DNA from: Gammaproteobacteria bacterium
GTDB lineage: Bacteria; Pseudomonadota; Gammaproteobacteria; Pseudomonadales; Pseudohongiellaceae
Direction: 5' to 3'
Assembly: GCA_028825335.1 (NCBI GenBank)
Contig: JAPKAI010000002.1
Location: 1 to 64,000, forward strand
DNA length: 64,000 nt
In this document: piece by piece, positions 47,945 to 58,809 of the stretch
How the letters are laid out: each line of letters begins with the position of its first letter
Numbering within the stretch: position 1 is the stretch's first letter
The notes under the pieces: model-generated
Databases searched by the model: none
The model's input: only the letters and a program-made list of their open reading frames with translations
What the model was told of the DNA's origin: nothing
Translations under genes and position numbers: made by a program

Positions 47945-50131
47945 ATGAAATCACTATCAACACTCCAGCTATGCTTTTTTCTGGTTTTGGGTCTAGTACT
48001 CTTAACATCATGTTCTGAATCGCAGGAGACCTCGCCTGCATTGGCCCAGGGAAATCAGAATGATCAATCTATGGCCGATGTAGGAGAAATTACAACCAAT
48101 CCATTTTTTGAAAAAAGCCCTCTTTATCTCAATTACCCGCCTTTCGATCGTATAGAAAACAGTCACTATTTGCCTGCATTCGAACGGGGTATGGAGGAAC
48201 AGCTTGCTCAGCTCAGCTTGATCGTCAATCAAGCAAGTGCACCTACATTTGAAAACACGATTATTCCATTGGAGTTGTCTGGGCAGCTACTGAGCCGAGT
48301 AGCCACGGTATTCTTCAGTATGTCCGGTGCGCACACCAATGAGGATATTCGTGAATTGGAGCAGGAATTGGCACCCCAATTAGCCGCGCATAATGACAAG
48401 ATTTTGTTGAATCGGGCATTGTTTGACCGAATTAATGTATTGCAGGAACAGCGTGAAGAATTACAACTAGATGCTCAGTCCTTGCGACTATTGGAGCAAT
48501 ATCACGTGGATTACGTGAGAGCGGGTGCCGCACTTACTTCGCAGCAACAGGATAAGATGCGAGAGACAAATACAGAGATTGCCGTATTGCGGACGCAGTA
48601 CCGGCAAAACATCCTAAGCGAGGTGAATGACTTAGCCATCGTGGTGGATTCGCGAGAAGAATTGACTGGCATGAGTGAGGTGTTAATCACGGCTGCTCAA
48701 AACGAGGCTGAATCTCGTGAACTATTAGGAAAATTTGTCATTCCTTTGTTAAACACCAGTGGGCAGCCTAGCCTTGCCAGTTTGCAGAACAGGACTCTTC
48801 GCGAGCGAATTCATACTACATCGCTTTCTAGAGGAAGCCGAGGAGGGGAGTTTGATAACAGGCAGATACTCTCCGACGTCCTGCGCTTGCGTGCTGAGCG
48901 TGCCCAGCTATTAGGTTACTCCAGCCATGCAGAGTACACGCTGGAAGATACCACTGCAGGTTTGGTCGAGGCGGTAAATCAGCGATTGGCGCAACTTGCG
49001 CCAGCGGCGGTAGCCAATGCAAGAGTTGAGGCGGCCGATCTGCAGAAGATGATCGAAGACGATGGCTTAGACTTTGAGCCTAAGGCTTGGGATTGGCCAT
49101 TCTATTCAGAGAAATTGCGTGTTGCTCGCTATCAATTCGATGAGAGTCAGTTGCAACCTTATTTGGAGATAGATAATGTTTTACGGAGAGGCGTATTTTT
49201 CGCAGCCGAGAAGCTCTATGGAATTACATTCAGCGAGCGATTCGATCTGCCTGTCTATCAGGAAGATGTGCGGGTGTTCGAAGTCTTTGATAACGATGGC
49301 GAAACCCTCGCGCTATTTCTAATGGACCCGTATGCGAGATCCACTAAGCGAGGCGGTGCGTGGATGAACTCCTATGTATCCCAGAATGCTATGCTCGGCA
49401 CAACACCGATAGTGGCGAATCACCTTAATATTACTCAGCCGCAAACCGGTGACGCAACACTTCTTACCTTCGATGAAGTGACAACAATGTTTCATGAGTT
49501 TGGTCATGCTTTACATGGGATGTTTTCCAGCGTCGAGTATCCCTATTTTTCTGGAACGAGCGTGCCTCGAGATTTTGTCGAGTATCCCTCGCAGGTAAAT
49601 GAGATGTGGGCTACTTGGCCGGAGATATTGGAGAATTATGCTGTGCACTTCCAGACTGGTGAACAGATGCCCCTTGAATTGTTGGACAAGGTCTTGGCTA
49701 CGCAAAAGTTTAACCAAGGGTTCGCGACTACCGAGTATCTCGCCGCGTCGATTCTGGATCAGGCACTGCATCAGCTATCACCTGAACAGATCCCTTCTGC
49801 AGACGAGATGGTCGATTTCGAAAACCAGGCATTGAAGCGCGCAGGTATAGCGCTGGATACGGTACCGCCACGTTATCGAAGCACGTATTTCTCTCATATT
49901 ATGGGTGGCTATTCGGCAGGATACTATTCCTATATATGGAGTGAGGTTCTAGATGCTGACAGCGTCGAATGGTTTAAGGAGAACGGTGGTCTGCTTAGAG
50001 AGAACGGTGATCATTTTAGACAGACGCTGCTTTCGCGAGGAGGAAGCGAAGAGGCTATGTCTCTTTTTCGAACTTTTCGGGGAAGGGATGCCAATATCGC
50101 ACCTCTATTAGAGCGAAGAGGCTTGAACTAA
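47945..50131 (+). CDS. dcp: M3 family peptidyl-dipeptidase, predicted lipoprotein
   Basis: lipobox LLTSC; TMFHEFGHALHGMFSSVEYPYFSGT; HIMGGYSAGYYSYIWSEVLDAD. Confidence 0.9.
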   Translation: MKSLSTLQLCFFLVLGLVLLTSCSESQETSPALAQGNQNDQSMADVGEITTNPFFEKSPLYLNYPPFDRIENSHYLPAFERGMEEQLAQLSLIVNQASAPTFENTIIPLELSGQLLSRVATVFFSMSGAHTNEDIRELEQELAPQLAAHNDKILLNRALFDRINVLQEQREELQLDAQSLRLLEQYHVDYVRAGAALTSQQQDKMRETNTEIAVLRTQYRQNILSEVNDLAIVVDSREELTGMSEVLITAAQNEAESRELLGKFVIPLLNTSGQPSLASLQNRTLRERIHTTSLSRGSRGGEFDNRQILSDVLRLRAERAQLLGYSSHAEYTLEDTTAGLVEAVNQRLAQLAPAAVANARVEAADLQKMIEDDGLDFEPKAWDWPFYSEKLRVARYQFDESQLQPYLEIDNVLRRGVFFAAEKLYGITFSERFDLPVYQEDVRVFEVFDNDGETLALFLMDPYARSTKRGGAWMNSYVSQNAMLGTTPIVANHLNITQPQTGDATLLTFDEVTTMFHEFGHALHGMFSSVEYPYFSGTSVPRDFVEYPSQVNEMWATWPEILENYAVHFQTGEQMPLELLDKVLATQKFNQGFATTEYLAASILDQALHQLSPEQIPSADEMVDFENQALKRAGIALDTVPPRYRSTYFSHIMGGYSAGYYSYIWSEVLDADSVEWFKENGGLLRENGDHFRQTLLSRGGSEEAMSLFRTFRGRDANIAPLLERRGLN

Positions 50132-50135
50132 TTCT

Positions 50136-51185
50136 TCAGGCAACTCGGTGCTTGCCGGCACTGGGTTTAACTCCACTCAGATGCAGTAATAGCAGGCTGA
50201 GCTCAACCCAGGGGTTCGCTTTGGAAAGCCCCTTGATGCTTTGATCGATCAGGCGACTATGGTCTAAGAGTTCCCAAACACTCTGGGTATCGAGTCGAGC
50301 TAATGCTGCAGCTACTGCCTGCTTGCGGTTGTACCAAACCCGCGCTGATTGAATGATAGTGTTGACACCTTGCCCTTCACGTTTCTTTTCTAGCATTGGC
50401 AGCAACGTTCTCAATTCTCGGCAGATTGCATTCAAAATAATGAGGGGAAAAATGCCTTCGTTCTTTAGGCCAGTCAGCATCTTTTGCGCCCGGCTTACCT
50501 CGCCGAGTAAGGCGGCGTCTATTAATTGATAGGCGTTGTAGCGAGAACTATCTGCGACCACTTGCATAACCGTTTTAGCATCCAGTCGTACAGTGTTTTT
50601 ACCCGTAGCTGAAGCAAGAAGTTTTAGCTTCTCGATTTCTTGCATGGCAGCTAGTAAGTTCCCCTCAACCTTATCCACGAGTAAATGGACCGCCTCGTTG
50701 TCTGCCTGAATCCCTTCGCGCCGAAGCCTTTGCTCTAGCCAAGCAGAAAGCTCCTCTGTTTTGATTGGCCAAATCTGTACGAAAGCGCCATGCCTCTCGA
50801 TTTCAGTGAACCACTTGGTTTTCAGTGTGGCTGCGTCTAATTTCGGTCCGCTTAACAAGATGAGGTAGTCGGGATTGAGTTCGCTAAGATAGTGTTGGAT
50901 CGCCTTCTTGCCAGCGTCCTCCAATTTGGCGGTCGAAAGTCGTAGCTCTATGATTTTTTTCTCTGCAAACAAAGAAAGGTTTCCGGTCGACTGCAAAAAC
51001 TGGCCCCAGTCGAAGCTCTTATCGACATTGAGGACTTCTCTTTCACTGTATCCGTTCTCTCTATACCGAGTTCGAATCAGGTCTGCAGCCTCTTGCATCA
51101 GCAAAGGCTCATCGCCGCTCAGCCAGTACAGAGGTAGGTTGTTGTTACTGAGGGTTCGGGAAAGTTGTTCTGGCTTTATTTTCAT
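50136..51185 (-). CDS. holA: DNA polymerase III subunit delta
   Basis: MKIKPEQLSRTL...PLYWLSGDEPLLMQEAADLIR; gene order leuS-lptE-holA. Confidence 0.92.
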   Translation of the reverse strand: MKIKPEQLSRTLSNNNLPLYWLSGDEPLLMQEAADLIRTRYRENGYSEREVLNVDKSFDWGQFLQSTGNLSLFAEKKIIELRLSTAKLEDAGKKAIQHYLSELNPDYLILLSGPKLDAATLKTKWFTEIERHGAFVQIWPIKTEELSAWLEQRLRREGIQADNEAVHLLVDKVEGNLLAAMQEIEKLKLLASATGKNTVRLDAKTVMQVVADSSRYNAYQLIDAALLGEVSRAQKMLTGLKNEGIFPLIILNAICRELRTLLPMLEKKREGQGVNTIIQSARVWYNRKQAVAAALARLDTQSVWELLDHSRLIDQSIKGLSKANPWVELSLLLLHLSGVKPSAGKHRVA

Positions 51186-51199
51186 AGTAGCCAGGTATT

Positions 51200-51715
51200 C
51201 TAAATGGAGTTGATGGCAGCTAAGCGCCGCATCATCTGGTTGATCAGCTCTCGGCGCATTTCCGCAGAAATGATCTCCGCCTCTTCTTGATTGCCGCTGA
51301 TATTCTCGACATCTTGAAAGTAGGTTCTCTCTACAAATAGCGTTTCAGGCTCTAACAGGGTCTGCTCATCTAATAATAGCGCCATGTCTACCGATAGGCG
51401 CAACTCGATCTGCGCAGCTCGCGCTCGGGGATTGATAGTTACCGGCCTGGAGACAAGCGATTCATTCGCAATTCCTAGCAGAGTTATATTTGAATCTGCC
51501 TCATCTAGATTTACGAGAGTGACATTCACGTCAGCACCATCGAGGCTGCGATGCAGTAGCCGAGCTAGCTCGCTATTGGGTTGCTCGCTATAAAATTGAA
51601 GTTCACTAAAGTTGACAGAGAGAACATCACTTCCACGCAGGCTAAATCCGCAGTTGCTGAGAGCTAGCAATAGCGTCGAAAGGACAAGTGTTCTGAGTAC
51701 AAAGCCTTGGCTCAT
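51200..51715 (-). CDS. lptE: LPS assembly lipoprotein LptE
   Basis: lipobox LLALSNCGFSLRG; position between leuS and holA. Confidence 0.9.
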   Translation of the reverse strand: MSQGFVLRTLVLSTLLLALSNCGFSLRGSDVLSVNFSELQFYSEQPNSELARLLHRSLDGADVNVTLVNLDEADSNITLLGIANESLVSRPVTINPRARAAQIELRLSVDMALLLDEQTLLEPETLFVERTYFQDVENISGNQEEAEIISAEMRRELINQMMRRLAAINSI

Positions 51716-51729
51716 GAGTTTTCCTACAT

Positions 51730-54210
51730 TCAGTTAGCGACGATATTGACCAAGCGGCCGGGGACAACGATGACTTTCCGGATAGTGCCACCCGCTATAA
51801 AACGTTTGACAGCCTCATTGTCTAGCGCCAATTTCTCTAGCTCTTCTTTGCTGACATCTTTCGCTACTTCCACCTTGTCGCGCAATTTCCCATTTACCTG
51901 CAGCACTACAGTGATTGAACTCTCGGTTAAGGCTGATTCATCTACTTGGGGCCAGGAAGCATTCATTACCGTTCCTTCATGGCCTAGGTGCTGCCATAGC
52001 GCATGGCAGAAATGCGGCACGATTGGGGACAGCATTAGGATTGCAGTCTCCAAAGATTCTTGTATGACCATTTTGTCATTCTCGCTATCGTAGGAATCAG
52101 TAAAACGGGTAACCGTGTTTAACAATTCCATAGTGGCTGCGATGGCGGTGTTGAACGTGTGTCGTCGACCGTAGTCGTCTGTGACTTTCTGTAAGGTCTG
52201 ATGGGTTTTTCGGCGCAGCTTGATCTGTTCTTCGTTGAGTTTAAGGCTGGAAAAACCTTCCAGTGGTATTGGCTTATGATTCGCAACGATCTTCCAGAGT
52301 CTCTTTAGGAAGCGAAAGCTGCCTTCTACGCCGCTATCTGACCATTCGAGTGACTGATCGGGGGGCGATGCAAACATGGTGAACATGCGCACAGTGTCCG
52401 CTCCGTACTTCTCGATCAGTGGAAGTGGGTCGACCGTGTTGCCCTTTGACTTCGACATCTTGCTGCCGTCTTTTAGCACCATGCCTTGGGTCAGTAGATG
52501 CTTAAATGGTTCGTCGGAGTTCACCAGTCCTTCGTTACGCATAAGCTTATGAAAGAAGCGCGCGTACAGTAAATGCAAGATGGCGTGCTCGATACCGCCG
52601 ATGTATTGATCAACCGGAAGCCAGTAGTCTGCGCGCTCGTCTAACATGCTTTTATCTTGATCGCGGCTGGCGTAGCGCGCGTAATACCAGGACGACTCCA
52701 TGAACGTATCGAAGGTGTCAGTCTCTCGCTTCGCCTTCGACTTGCACTGAGGGCAATCAACATCTACGAAGTCTTTTAGTTTGCCTAAAGGTGAACCGCT
52801 AGCGTCTATCTCCACATCTACAGGCAGAATGACAGGCAAGTCGTCATCGGGTACCGCCACAGAGCCGCAATTCTCACAGTTGATTATGGGAATAGGAGCG
52901 CCCCAATAGCGCTGGCGGGATACGCCCCAGTCACGCAGGCGGAAGTTGATCTTCTTATGCCCTTGCTTACGTTCACTTAGGTGACTCTCTATAGCCGCGA
53001 ACGCTGCCACGAAATCTAGGCCGTCAAAATTCCCTGAGTTTATAAGTGTTCCTTTCTCCGTGAAGGCCTCGGCTTCTAGATCACAGCTTTGCCCACTGTT
53101 GCTTGGCTGGATTACCTGTCGAATAGGAAGTTGATATTTCTTTGCGAATTCCCAATCGCGCTGATCGTGTGCGGGTACCGCCATTACAGCACCAGATCCA
53201 TAGCTCATGAGCACAAAGTTAGCTAGAAAGATCGGCAGTTCTTCGCCACTAATAGGATGAATTGCCTTTAGGCCGGTATCTATTCCGGTCTTCACCATGG
53301 TGGCCATCTCTGCTTCGGCGACTTTGATATTGCCCTGTTGTTCGATGTATTGCGCTAACTCTGGATTTGATTCAGCAGCCTTGCTCGCTAGCGGATGCTG
53401 CACGGCGAGCGCCACATAGGTTACGCCCATCAGGGTATCTGGTCTTGTGGTGTAGACGCTTAGCTTCTTTAGCGATTCGTCGCTTTCCCTCGCAACCGTA
53501 AAATCTAGCTCGACGCCTTCTGAGCGGCCGATCCAATTCGCCTGCATGGTACGGACTTTCTCCGGCCATCCATCCATGTCCTCTAGCCCATCCAAAAGCT
53601 CTTGGGCGAAGTCGGTGATCTTGATGAACCATTGGGGAATTTCGCGACGCTCGACAACTGCGCCTGAGCGCCAGCCACGTCCGTCGAGTACTTGCTCGTT
53701 AGCCAGTACGGTCTGATCTACTGGATCCCAATTTACTTCCGATGATTTCTTGTATACCAGCCCTTTCTTGAAGAGGCGCGTGAAGAACCATTGTTCCCAA
53801 CGGTAATAGTCAGGGTGGCAAGTAGCAATCTCTCGACTCCAGTCGTAGGCATAACCAAGCCGCTTTAGCTGTTCGCGCATGTAGTCGATGTTGCTATAAG
53901 TCCATTTGGCAGGTGGTACTTCATTTTGAATGGCTGCGTTCTCAGCAGGGAGTCCGAAGGCATCCCATCCCATTGGCTGTAGTACATTCTTACCGAGCAT
54001 CCGCTGGTAGCGCGAGATTGCATCGCCGATGGAGTAATTTCGCACATGGCCCATGTGCAGATGCCCGCTTGGATACGGGAACATAGACAGGCAGTAAAAC
54101 TTTTCTAGGGACGTGTCTTCGCTGACTTTAAAACTTTCGTGTTCTTGCCAATAGATTTGCGCCTCAGCTTCTACTGCCTGAGGAGGATACTGTGGGTCGA
54201 TGCTGCTCAT
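51730..54210 (-). CDS. leuS: Leucyl-tRNA synthetase
   Basis: [53 protein letters not shown]. Confidence 0.98.
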   Translation of the reverse strand: MSSIDPQYPPQAVEAEAQIYWQEHESFKVSEDTSLEKFYCLSMFPYPSGHLHMGHVRNYSIGDAISRYQRMLGKNVLQPMGWDAFGLPAENAAIQNEVPPAKWTYSNIDYMREQLKRLGYAYDWSREIATCHPDYYRWEQWFFTRLFKKGLVYKKSSEVNWDPVDQTVLANEQVLDGRGWRSGAVVERREIPQWFIKITDFAQELLDGLEDMDGWPEKVRTMQANWIGRSEGVELDFTVARESDESLKKLSVYTTRPDTLMGVTYVALAVQHPLASKAAESNPELAQYIEQQGNIKVAEAEMATMVKTGIDTGLKAIHPISGEELPIFLANFVLMSYGSGAVMAVPAHDQRDWEFAKKYQLPIRQVIQPSNSGQSCDLEAEAFTEKGTLINSGNFDGLDFVAAFAAIESHLSERKQGHKKINFRLRDWGVSRQRYWGAPIPIINCENCGSVAVPDDDLPVILPVDVEIDASGSPLGKLKDFVDVDCPQCKSKAKRETDTFDTFMESSWYYARYASRDQDKSMLDERADYWLPVDQYIGGIEHAILHLLYARFFHKLMRNEGLVNSDEPFKHLLTQGMVLKDGSKMSKSKGNTVDPLPLIEKYGADTVRMFTMFASPPDQSLEWSDSGVEGSFRFLKRLWKIVANHKPIPLEGFSSLKLNEEQIKLRRKTHQTLQKVTDDYGRRHTFNTAIAATMELLNTVTRFTDSYDSENDKMVIQESLETAILMLSPIVPHFCHALWQHLGHEGTVMNASWPQVDESALTESSITVVLQVNGKLRDKVEVAKDVSKEELEKLALDNEAVKRFIAGGTIRKVIVVPGRLVNIVAN

Positions 54211-54326
54211 TTGATCTCTAACTATGTGAATTAACTGGATTTATTTAGGGCGTTGCGAGGTCTGCAAGCATACCGCAGACCGCTCTCAACAGGTAGAGGC
54301 GGGAGTAAAATACTTGTCCGAATTGC

Positions 54327-55184
54327 CTATTCCTGATCAGGCGTTTTAGTAGATTTGACCTTGATCAATTTTATCTGTCGACTGTCGGCATTCAAAACGG
54401 TTATCAAGAATTTGCCAATTGTAATCGTTTCACCGCGCTCAGGAATATGCCCAAATTGTTGCAGTACGAGCCCGCCAACGGTGATGAATTCTTGGTCGCT
54501 GAATGCGGTGGCGAAGTAGTCATTGAATTCATCGACCGGAGTTAATGCCTTGACGATGTAATTCTCTTCGTCGAATTTCTTGATATAGCTGTCATCGTCT
54601 ACATCATACTCGTCTTCGATCTCACCTACGATTTGCTCTAGAACGTCCTCGATGGTAACTGCGCCGCAGACACTGCCATATTCATCTATGACGATTGCCA
54701 TGTGTTGGCGCGTTTCGCGAAACTCTCTTAACAGTACATTCAGACGTTTGCTCTCGGGGACAAAGGTGGCGGGCCGAATGACATCTTTGATTTGAAACTT
54801 CTCTGCAGCGTTATTTAGCGCAAGTGGCAACAGGTCTTTGGCTAGAAGAATACCCAAGACACTGTCTACATTGTCGCCTATAACCGGAAACCGGGAATGG
54901 GAGGCCTTGGTGATGAGTTCGATTATCTCAACAGCGGCGAGGTCTGCTGGAACGGTGACCACCTGAGATCTGGGGATCATGATGTCACGCACCTGCATGC
55001 TGGAGACCTGCAGTGCGCCCTCTATTATGCTAAGTGCGTCAGCATCGAGCACTTGATCCTGTTCGGCATTCCGAACGAGTTCGAGAAGGCTTTTGGTGTC
55101 AGTAGGCTCGTCGGAGAACACTTGCGCTATTTTATCGATCCAGGACTTGGGTCTTGGATCGATGCTTGGTTCGTCGTCAGTCAT
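54327..55184 (-). CDS. corC: Mg/Co transporter-associated CBS-domain protein CorC (YbeX)
   Basis: VRDIMIPRSQVVTVPAD; HMAIVIDEYGSVCGAVTIEDVLEQIVGEIEDEYD. Confidence 0.93.
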   Translation of the reverse strand: MTDDEPSIDPRPKSWIDKIAQVFSDEPTDTKSLLELVRNAEQDQVLDADALSIIEGALQVSSMQVRDIMIPRSQVVTVPADLAAVEIIELITKASHSRFPVIGDNVDSVLGILLAKDLLPLALNNAAEKFQIKDVIRPATFVPESKRLNVLLREFRETRQHMAIVIDEYGSVCGAVTIEDVLEQIVGEIEDEYDVDDDSYIKKFDEENYIVKALTPVDEFNDYFATAFSDQEFITVGGLVLQQFGHIPERGETITIGKFLITVLNADSRQIKLIKVKSTKTPDQE

Positions 55185-55262
55185 TCTCTGCGTTCTCTTT
55201 CTCTGTTGAGCGAGTTTTCGATATCCACTGAATTTGTCGAAGACAGGGTTGGCTCTGCGTAA

Positions 55263-55736
55263 TCACACTAACAAATAAGGGTTGGGGATTCCAAGTTTTT
55301 CCAGTGTATTAATTTCTAGCTTTTCCATCTCAGCAGCATTACTTTGTTGATCGTGTAGATACCCTAAGAGGTGGAAAAGGCCATGTATTGTGAGATGTGC
55401 CCAGTGTGCGGTTAACTCCTTGCCCTGATCAAGGGCTTCGTTCTCAACGACGGCAGCACAGATCACGATATCTCCCAAGGGATAGAACTCTACTTGCTCT
55501 GCCAGTTCGCTTGGGAACTCGGCTGGGAAGGACAAGACATTGGTTGGATTGTCCTTCCCTCGATAATCGTTATTTAGAGATTGAGAGCTTGCCGCATCTA
55601 CGAAACTCAAGCTAATGCTGCAAGGCTTGCCCTGCTGGGCGATCTGTAAGCCGCAGTTGAGCCAGTCTTCGCATTGCTTTTGGGTAGGCACCCAGTTATC
55701 CGCACAGCTATTACTAATATTAACTGTCGCGTTCAT
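55263..55736 (-). CDS. ybeY: Endoribonuclease YbeY
   Basis: LNNDYRGKDNPTNVLSFPAE; HLTIHGLFHLLGYLHD. Confidence 0.93.
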   Translation of the reverse strand: MNATVNISNSCADNWVPTQKQCEDWLNCGLQIAQQGKPCSISLSFVDAASSQSLNNDYRGKDNPTNVLSFPAEFPSELAEQVEFYPLGDIVICAAVVENEALDQGKELTAHWAHLTIHGLFHLLGYLHDQQSNAAEMEKLEINTLEKLGIPNPYLLV

Positions 55737-56736
55737 TGGCCTGCAGGGAATCTTTGCTGTTCAGTGTGGATACAGAACTTCGATCGAACTCATCGTAAGC
55801 TTCTACAATCCTTTGCACGAGGCGATGGCGCACGACATCTGTTGCTTCGAAATAAGTGAAGCCGATTTCGTTGATGCCTGCTAGCACTTTGCTCACGTGT
55901 ATCAAGCCGGAACGCGTTCCCTTAGGGAGATCTATTTGCGTAACATCGCCGGTTATTACCGCAGTGGAACCAAACCCAATGCGGGTTAGGAACATCTTCA
56001 TCTGCGAGCAGGTGGTGTTTTGGCTCTCATCCAAAATGATGAATGAATTATTCAGTGTTCTGCCGCGCATATAGGCCAGCGGAGCGACCTCAATGACATT
56101 CTTCTCTATGAGCCTCGAGACCTTTTCGAATCCAAGCATTTCGTAGAGCGCATCGTAGAGAGGGCGCAGATACGGATCGATTTTTTGTGCCAAGTCTCCG
56201 GGTAGAAAACCTAATTTCTCTCCCGCTTCCACGGCAGGGCGAACCAGTAGCACGCGACTTACTTCTTCTTTGAGTAGCGCTTCGACTGCGCAGGCGACGG
56301 CGAGGTAAGTCTTTCCAGTGCCCGCCGGGCCGATGCCAAAGTTGATGTCATGCTGATGGATGCTATGCACGTAGTCGCACTGATGTTTCCCGCGCGGTTT
56401 TACCGAAGACTTTGGTGTCTTGATAAGCAACTGCTCGAACTCATTGCCGTTTTCGCCGGGCTGCGAGGGAAGTGTTTCCTGAAGAGCTAGATACACCAAA
56501 TTTGGGCTCAACAAATCGCCTTGCGACGTTGTCTGATAAAGAGTCTCAAGTACATATCCGCCGTCAGCGGTGGCTAATTCACTGCCCGAGATTTGAAAAA
56601 TATTGCCACGCTGCTGGATGCTAAGTGAAAGATGGCTCTCTATTTGTTGTATGTGTTCATTCAGGCGCCCGCATAGGTTGGATAGTCGCTGGGCGTTGTC
56701 TGGCAGTAGAGTCAAACTGAAGGTGTGAGTTGTCAT
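55720..56736 (-). CDS. ybeZ: PhoH family protein YbeZ
   Basis: FGIGPAGTGKTYLAVACAVEAL; RPAVEAGEKLGFLPGDLAQKIDPYLRPLYDAL; ILDESQNTTCSQMKMFLTRIG. Confidence 0.95.
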   Translation of the reverse strand: MTTHTFSLTLLPDNAQRLSNLCGRLNEHIQQIESHLSLSIQQRGNIFQISGSELATADGGYVLETLYQTTSQGDLLSPNLVYLALQETLPSQPGENGNEFEQLLIKTPKSSVKPRGKHQCDYVHSIHQHDINFGIGPAGTGKTYLAVACAVEALLKEEVSRVLLVRPAVEAGEKLGFLPGDLAQKIDPYLRPLYDALYEMLGFEKVSRLIEKNVIEVAPLAYMRGRTLNNSFIILDESQNTTCSQMKMFLTRIGFGSTAVITGDVTQIDLPKGTRSGLIHVSKVLAGINEIGFTYFEATDVVRHRLVQRIVEAYDEFDRSSVSTLNSKDSLQANERDS

Positions 56737-56809
56737 GCAGTTGAAGCTTACCTCAAAGGAATAAGAGTGATGAATTCAGTATAGCAAGCAATTGCTCTAT
56801 CACAAGATT

Positions 56810-58183
56810 CTAAATGGTGCCGAGCAGAGAGTTTGGTAGTGCATCGGTAATTGTGCAGTTAGTAAAATTGCCAATGAGCGAGGCATGGTCGCACTTGAAG
56901 TTTACTACTCTGTTATTTTCGGTCCGGCCTTGTAGGTCACCAGTATGCTTTTTAGAGTGACCGGTAACCAAGATTCGTTGCTCGCTGCCTACCATACCGG
57001 CACTGATCGCACTCGCCTGCTGAACGATCTGGGATTGCAAGGTCGCTAGGCGATGTTTCTTTTCCTGAGCAGGAACTAGGTCGACTAGATCAGCTGCAGG
57101 CGTTCCCGGTCTAGCGCTATAGATAAAACTGAACGAAGTATCGAAGCCTATTTCGATTATTAGCTTCATTGTGTCCTCGAAATCGGCGTTAGTCTCTCCG
57201 GGAAAACCCACGATAAAATCAGACGAGAGGCTGATGTTCGGTCGAATAGCGCGAATCCTCCTGATGATCGACTTATATTCGAGTGCTGTGTGTCCGCGTT
57301 TCATGGCAGCCAAGATTCGATCTGAGCCACTCTGTACGGGGAGGTGTAGATGATCTGCCAGTTCGGGAATCTGTCCGTAGACTTCGATCAGGGAGCTCGA
57401 GAATTCAATCGGGTGGGATGTAGTAAAGCGAATTCGGTCTATGCCTTCTATGCTGGAGATGTACTGAATTAAAGTGGCTAAGTCCACAATGCTGCCCTCG
57501 TGGCTCAAGCCGCGATAGGCATTTGCATTCTGACCGAGGAGATTGATTTCCCGAACGCCTTGCTCTGCTAGATGGACCGCCTCTGCTAGCACATCATCTA
57601 ACGGCCGGCTGACTTCTTCTCCGCGCGTATAGGGAACAACGCAGAAGCTGCAATACTTGCTGCAGCCTTCCATGATCGTTAGAAATGCCTGGCATGAGGT
57701 GGCATCGGGCTGTGGCAGGTGGTCGAATTTCTCGATCTCAGGGAAGCTAACATCCACTACTGGTTTTCCATTACCGCTCGCATCCAGCATCGCGGGTAGC
57801 TTGTGCAGGGTCTGTGGACCAAAGACAACATCGACATAAGGTGCCCGTTTACCGATGGCAGCTCCTTCCTGGCTTGCTACGCAGCCACCGACGGCTATTT
57901 TCAGATGAGGTTTCGCTTCCTTCAGCCTGCGCCATCGACCCAGTTGATGGAAAACCTTCTCTTGTGCCTTTTCGCGGATGGAGCAGGTGTTAAGCAGCAG
58001 TAAATCGGCATCTGCGGGATCATCAACGAGTTCCGCTCCCTGTGTTTCCTTTAAGAGGTCCAGCATACGATTCGAGTCATATTCGTTCATCTGGCAGCCG
58101 TGAGTCTTAATGAAGACCTTCTTGGTCTGAATTGTGGGGCTGTCCGTTATTTCCGGCTGAATTTCACTCTGTTCAGGTTTCAC
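56810..58183 (-). CDS. miaB: tRNA-2-methylthio-N6-dimethylallyladenosine synthase MiaB
   Basis: [63 protein letters not shown]. Confidence 0.96.
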   Translation of the reverse strand: MKPEQSEIQPEITDSPTIQTKKVFIKTHGCQMNEYDSNRMLDLLKETQGAELVDDPADADLLLLNTCSIREKAQEKVFHQLGRWRRLKEAKPHLKIAVGGCVASQEGAAIGKRAPYVDVVFGPQTLHKLPAMLDASGNGKPVVDVSFPEIEKFDHLPQPDATSCQAFLTIMEGCSKYCSFCVVPYTRGEEVSRPLDDVLAEAVHLAEQGVREINLLGQNANAYRGLSHEGSIVDLATLIQYISSIEGIDRIRFTTSHPIEFSSSLIEVYGQIPELADHLHLPVQSGSDRILAAMKRGHTALEYKSIIRRIRAIRPNISLSSDFIVGFPGETNADFEDTMKLIIEIGFDTSFSFIYSARPGTPAADLVDLVPAQEKKHRLATLQSQIVQQASAISAGMVGSEQRILVTGHSKKHTGDLQGRTENNRVVNFKCDHASLIGNFTNCTITDALPNSLLGTI

Positions 58184-58413
58184 AGTATTTCCGTGCAGTG
58201 GGCTATTTTCAAATGGGGGCGAATTATAACAGCAAAAATCAGCAGTACTTAACTACGAATTAACGCATAATGACTTGAAATTTGGGCTTCTAGCCTGATA
58301 TTAGGTCTACTTGCTCAAACATGCCCCTATGCAAACACTGTGGGCGCTTGAAGATGGTGCCTCAGGTTCCGTTGGCCGCCGCAGTATACAGACAGTATAA
58401 GAGATTGAACTAC

Positions 58414-58749
58414 ATGGGAAATTCCTCGGAAATATACAAGATAACCTTCCTTAACAAGGGCAAGGTCTACGAAGTATTCGTAAAACAGGTCTATCAGAGT
58501 GATCTGTACGGATTTGTCGAGATTGAAGACTATGTTTTCGATGAGCGTTCGCAGGTTGTTGTGGACCCATCTGAAGAGAAGCTGAAGGCTGAGTTCAATG
58601 GCGTGAAGAGAAGCTTCATTCCCATTCAGGCAATCATTCGAATCGATGAGGTCGAGAAGAGTGGTGTTAGTAAGATATCCAGCGGCGATAATGTGTCCCC
58701 GTTCCCCGTATCCATCGTGGGCAGTAAGGTAGATCGAAAAGATTCTTGA
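58414..58749 (+). CDS. DUF1820 family protein
   Basis: IYKITFLNKGKVYEVFVKQVYQSDLYGFVEIEDYVFDE; start set at ATG 58414. Confidence 0.85.
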   Translation: MGNSSEIYKITFLNKGKVYEVFVKQVYQSDLYGFVEIEDYVFDERSQVVVDPSEEKLKAEFNGVKRSFIPIQAIIRIDEVEKSGVSKISSGDNVSPFPVSIVGSKVDRKDS

Positions 58750-58809
58750 AACTAACTCGTCGACTTGCGCAGCCCTCTCCCATCTACTCAGACAGTAGTA
58801 TCTGAGTAG

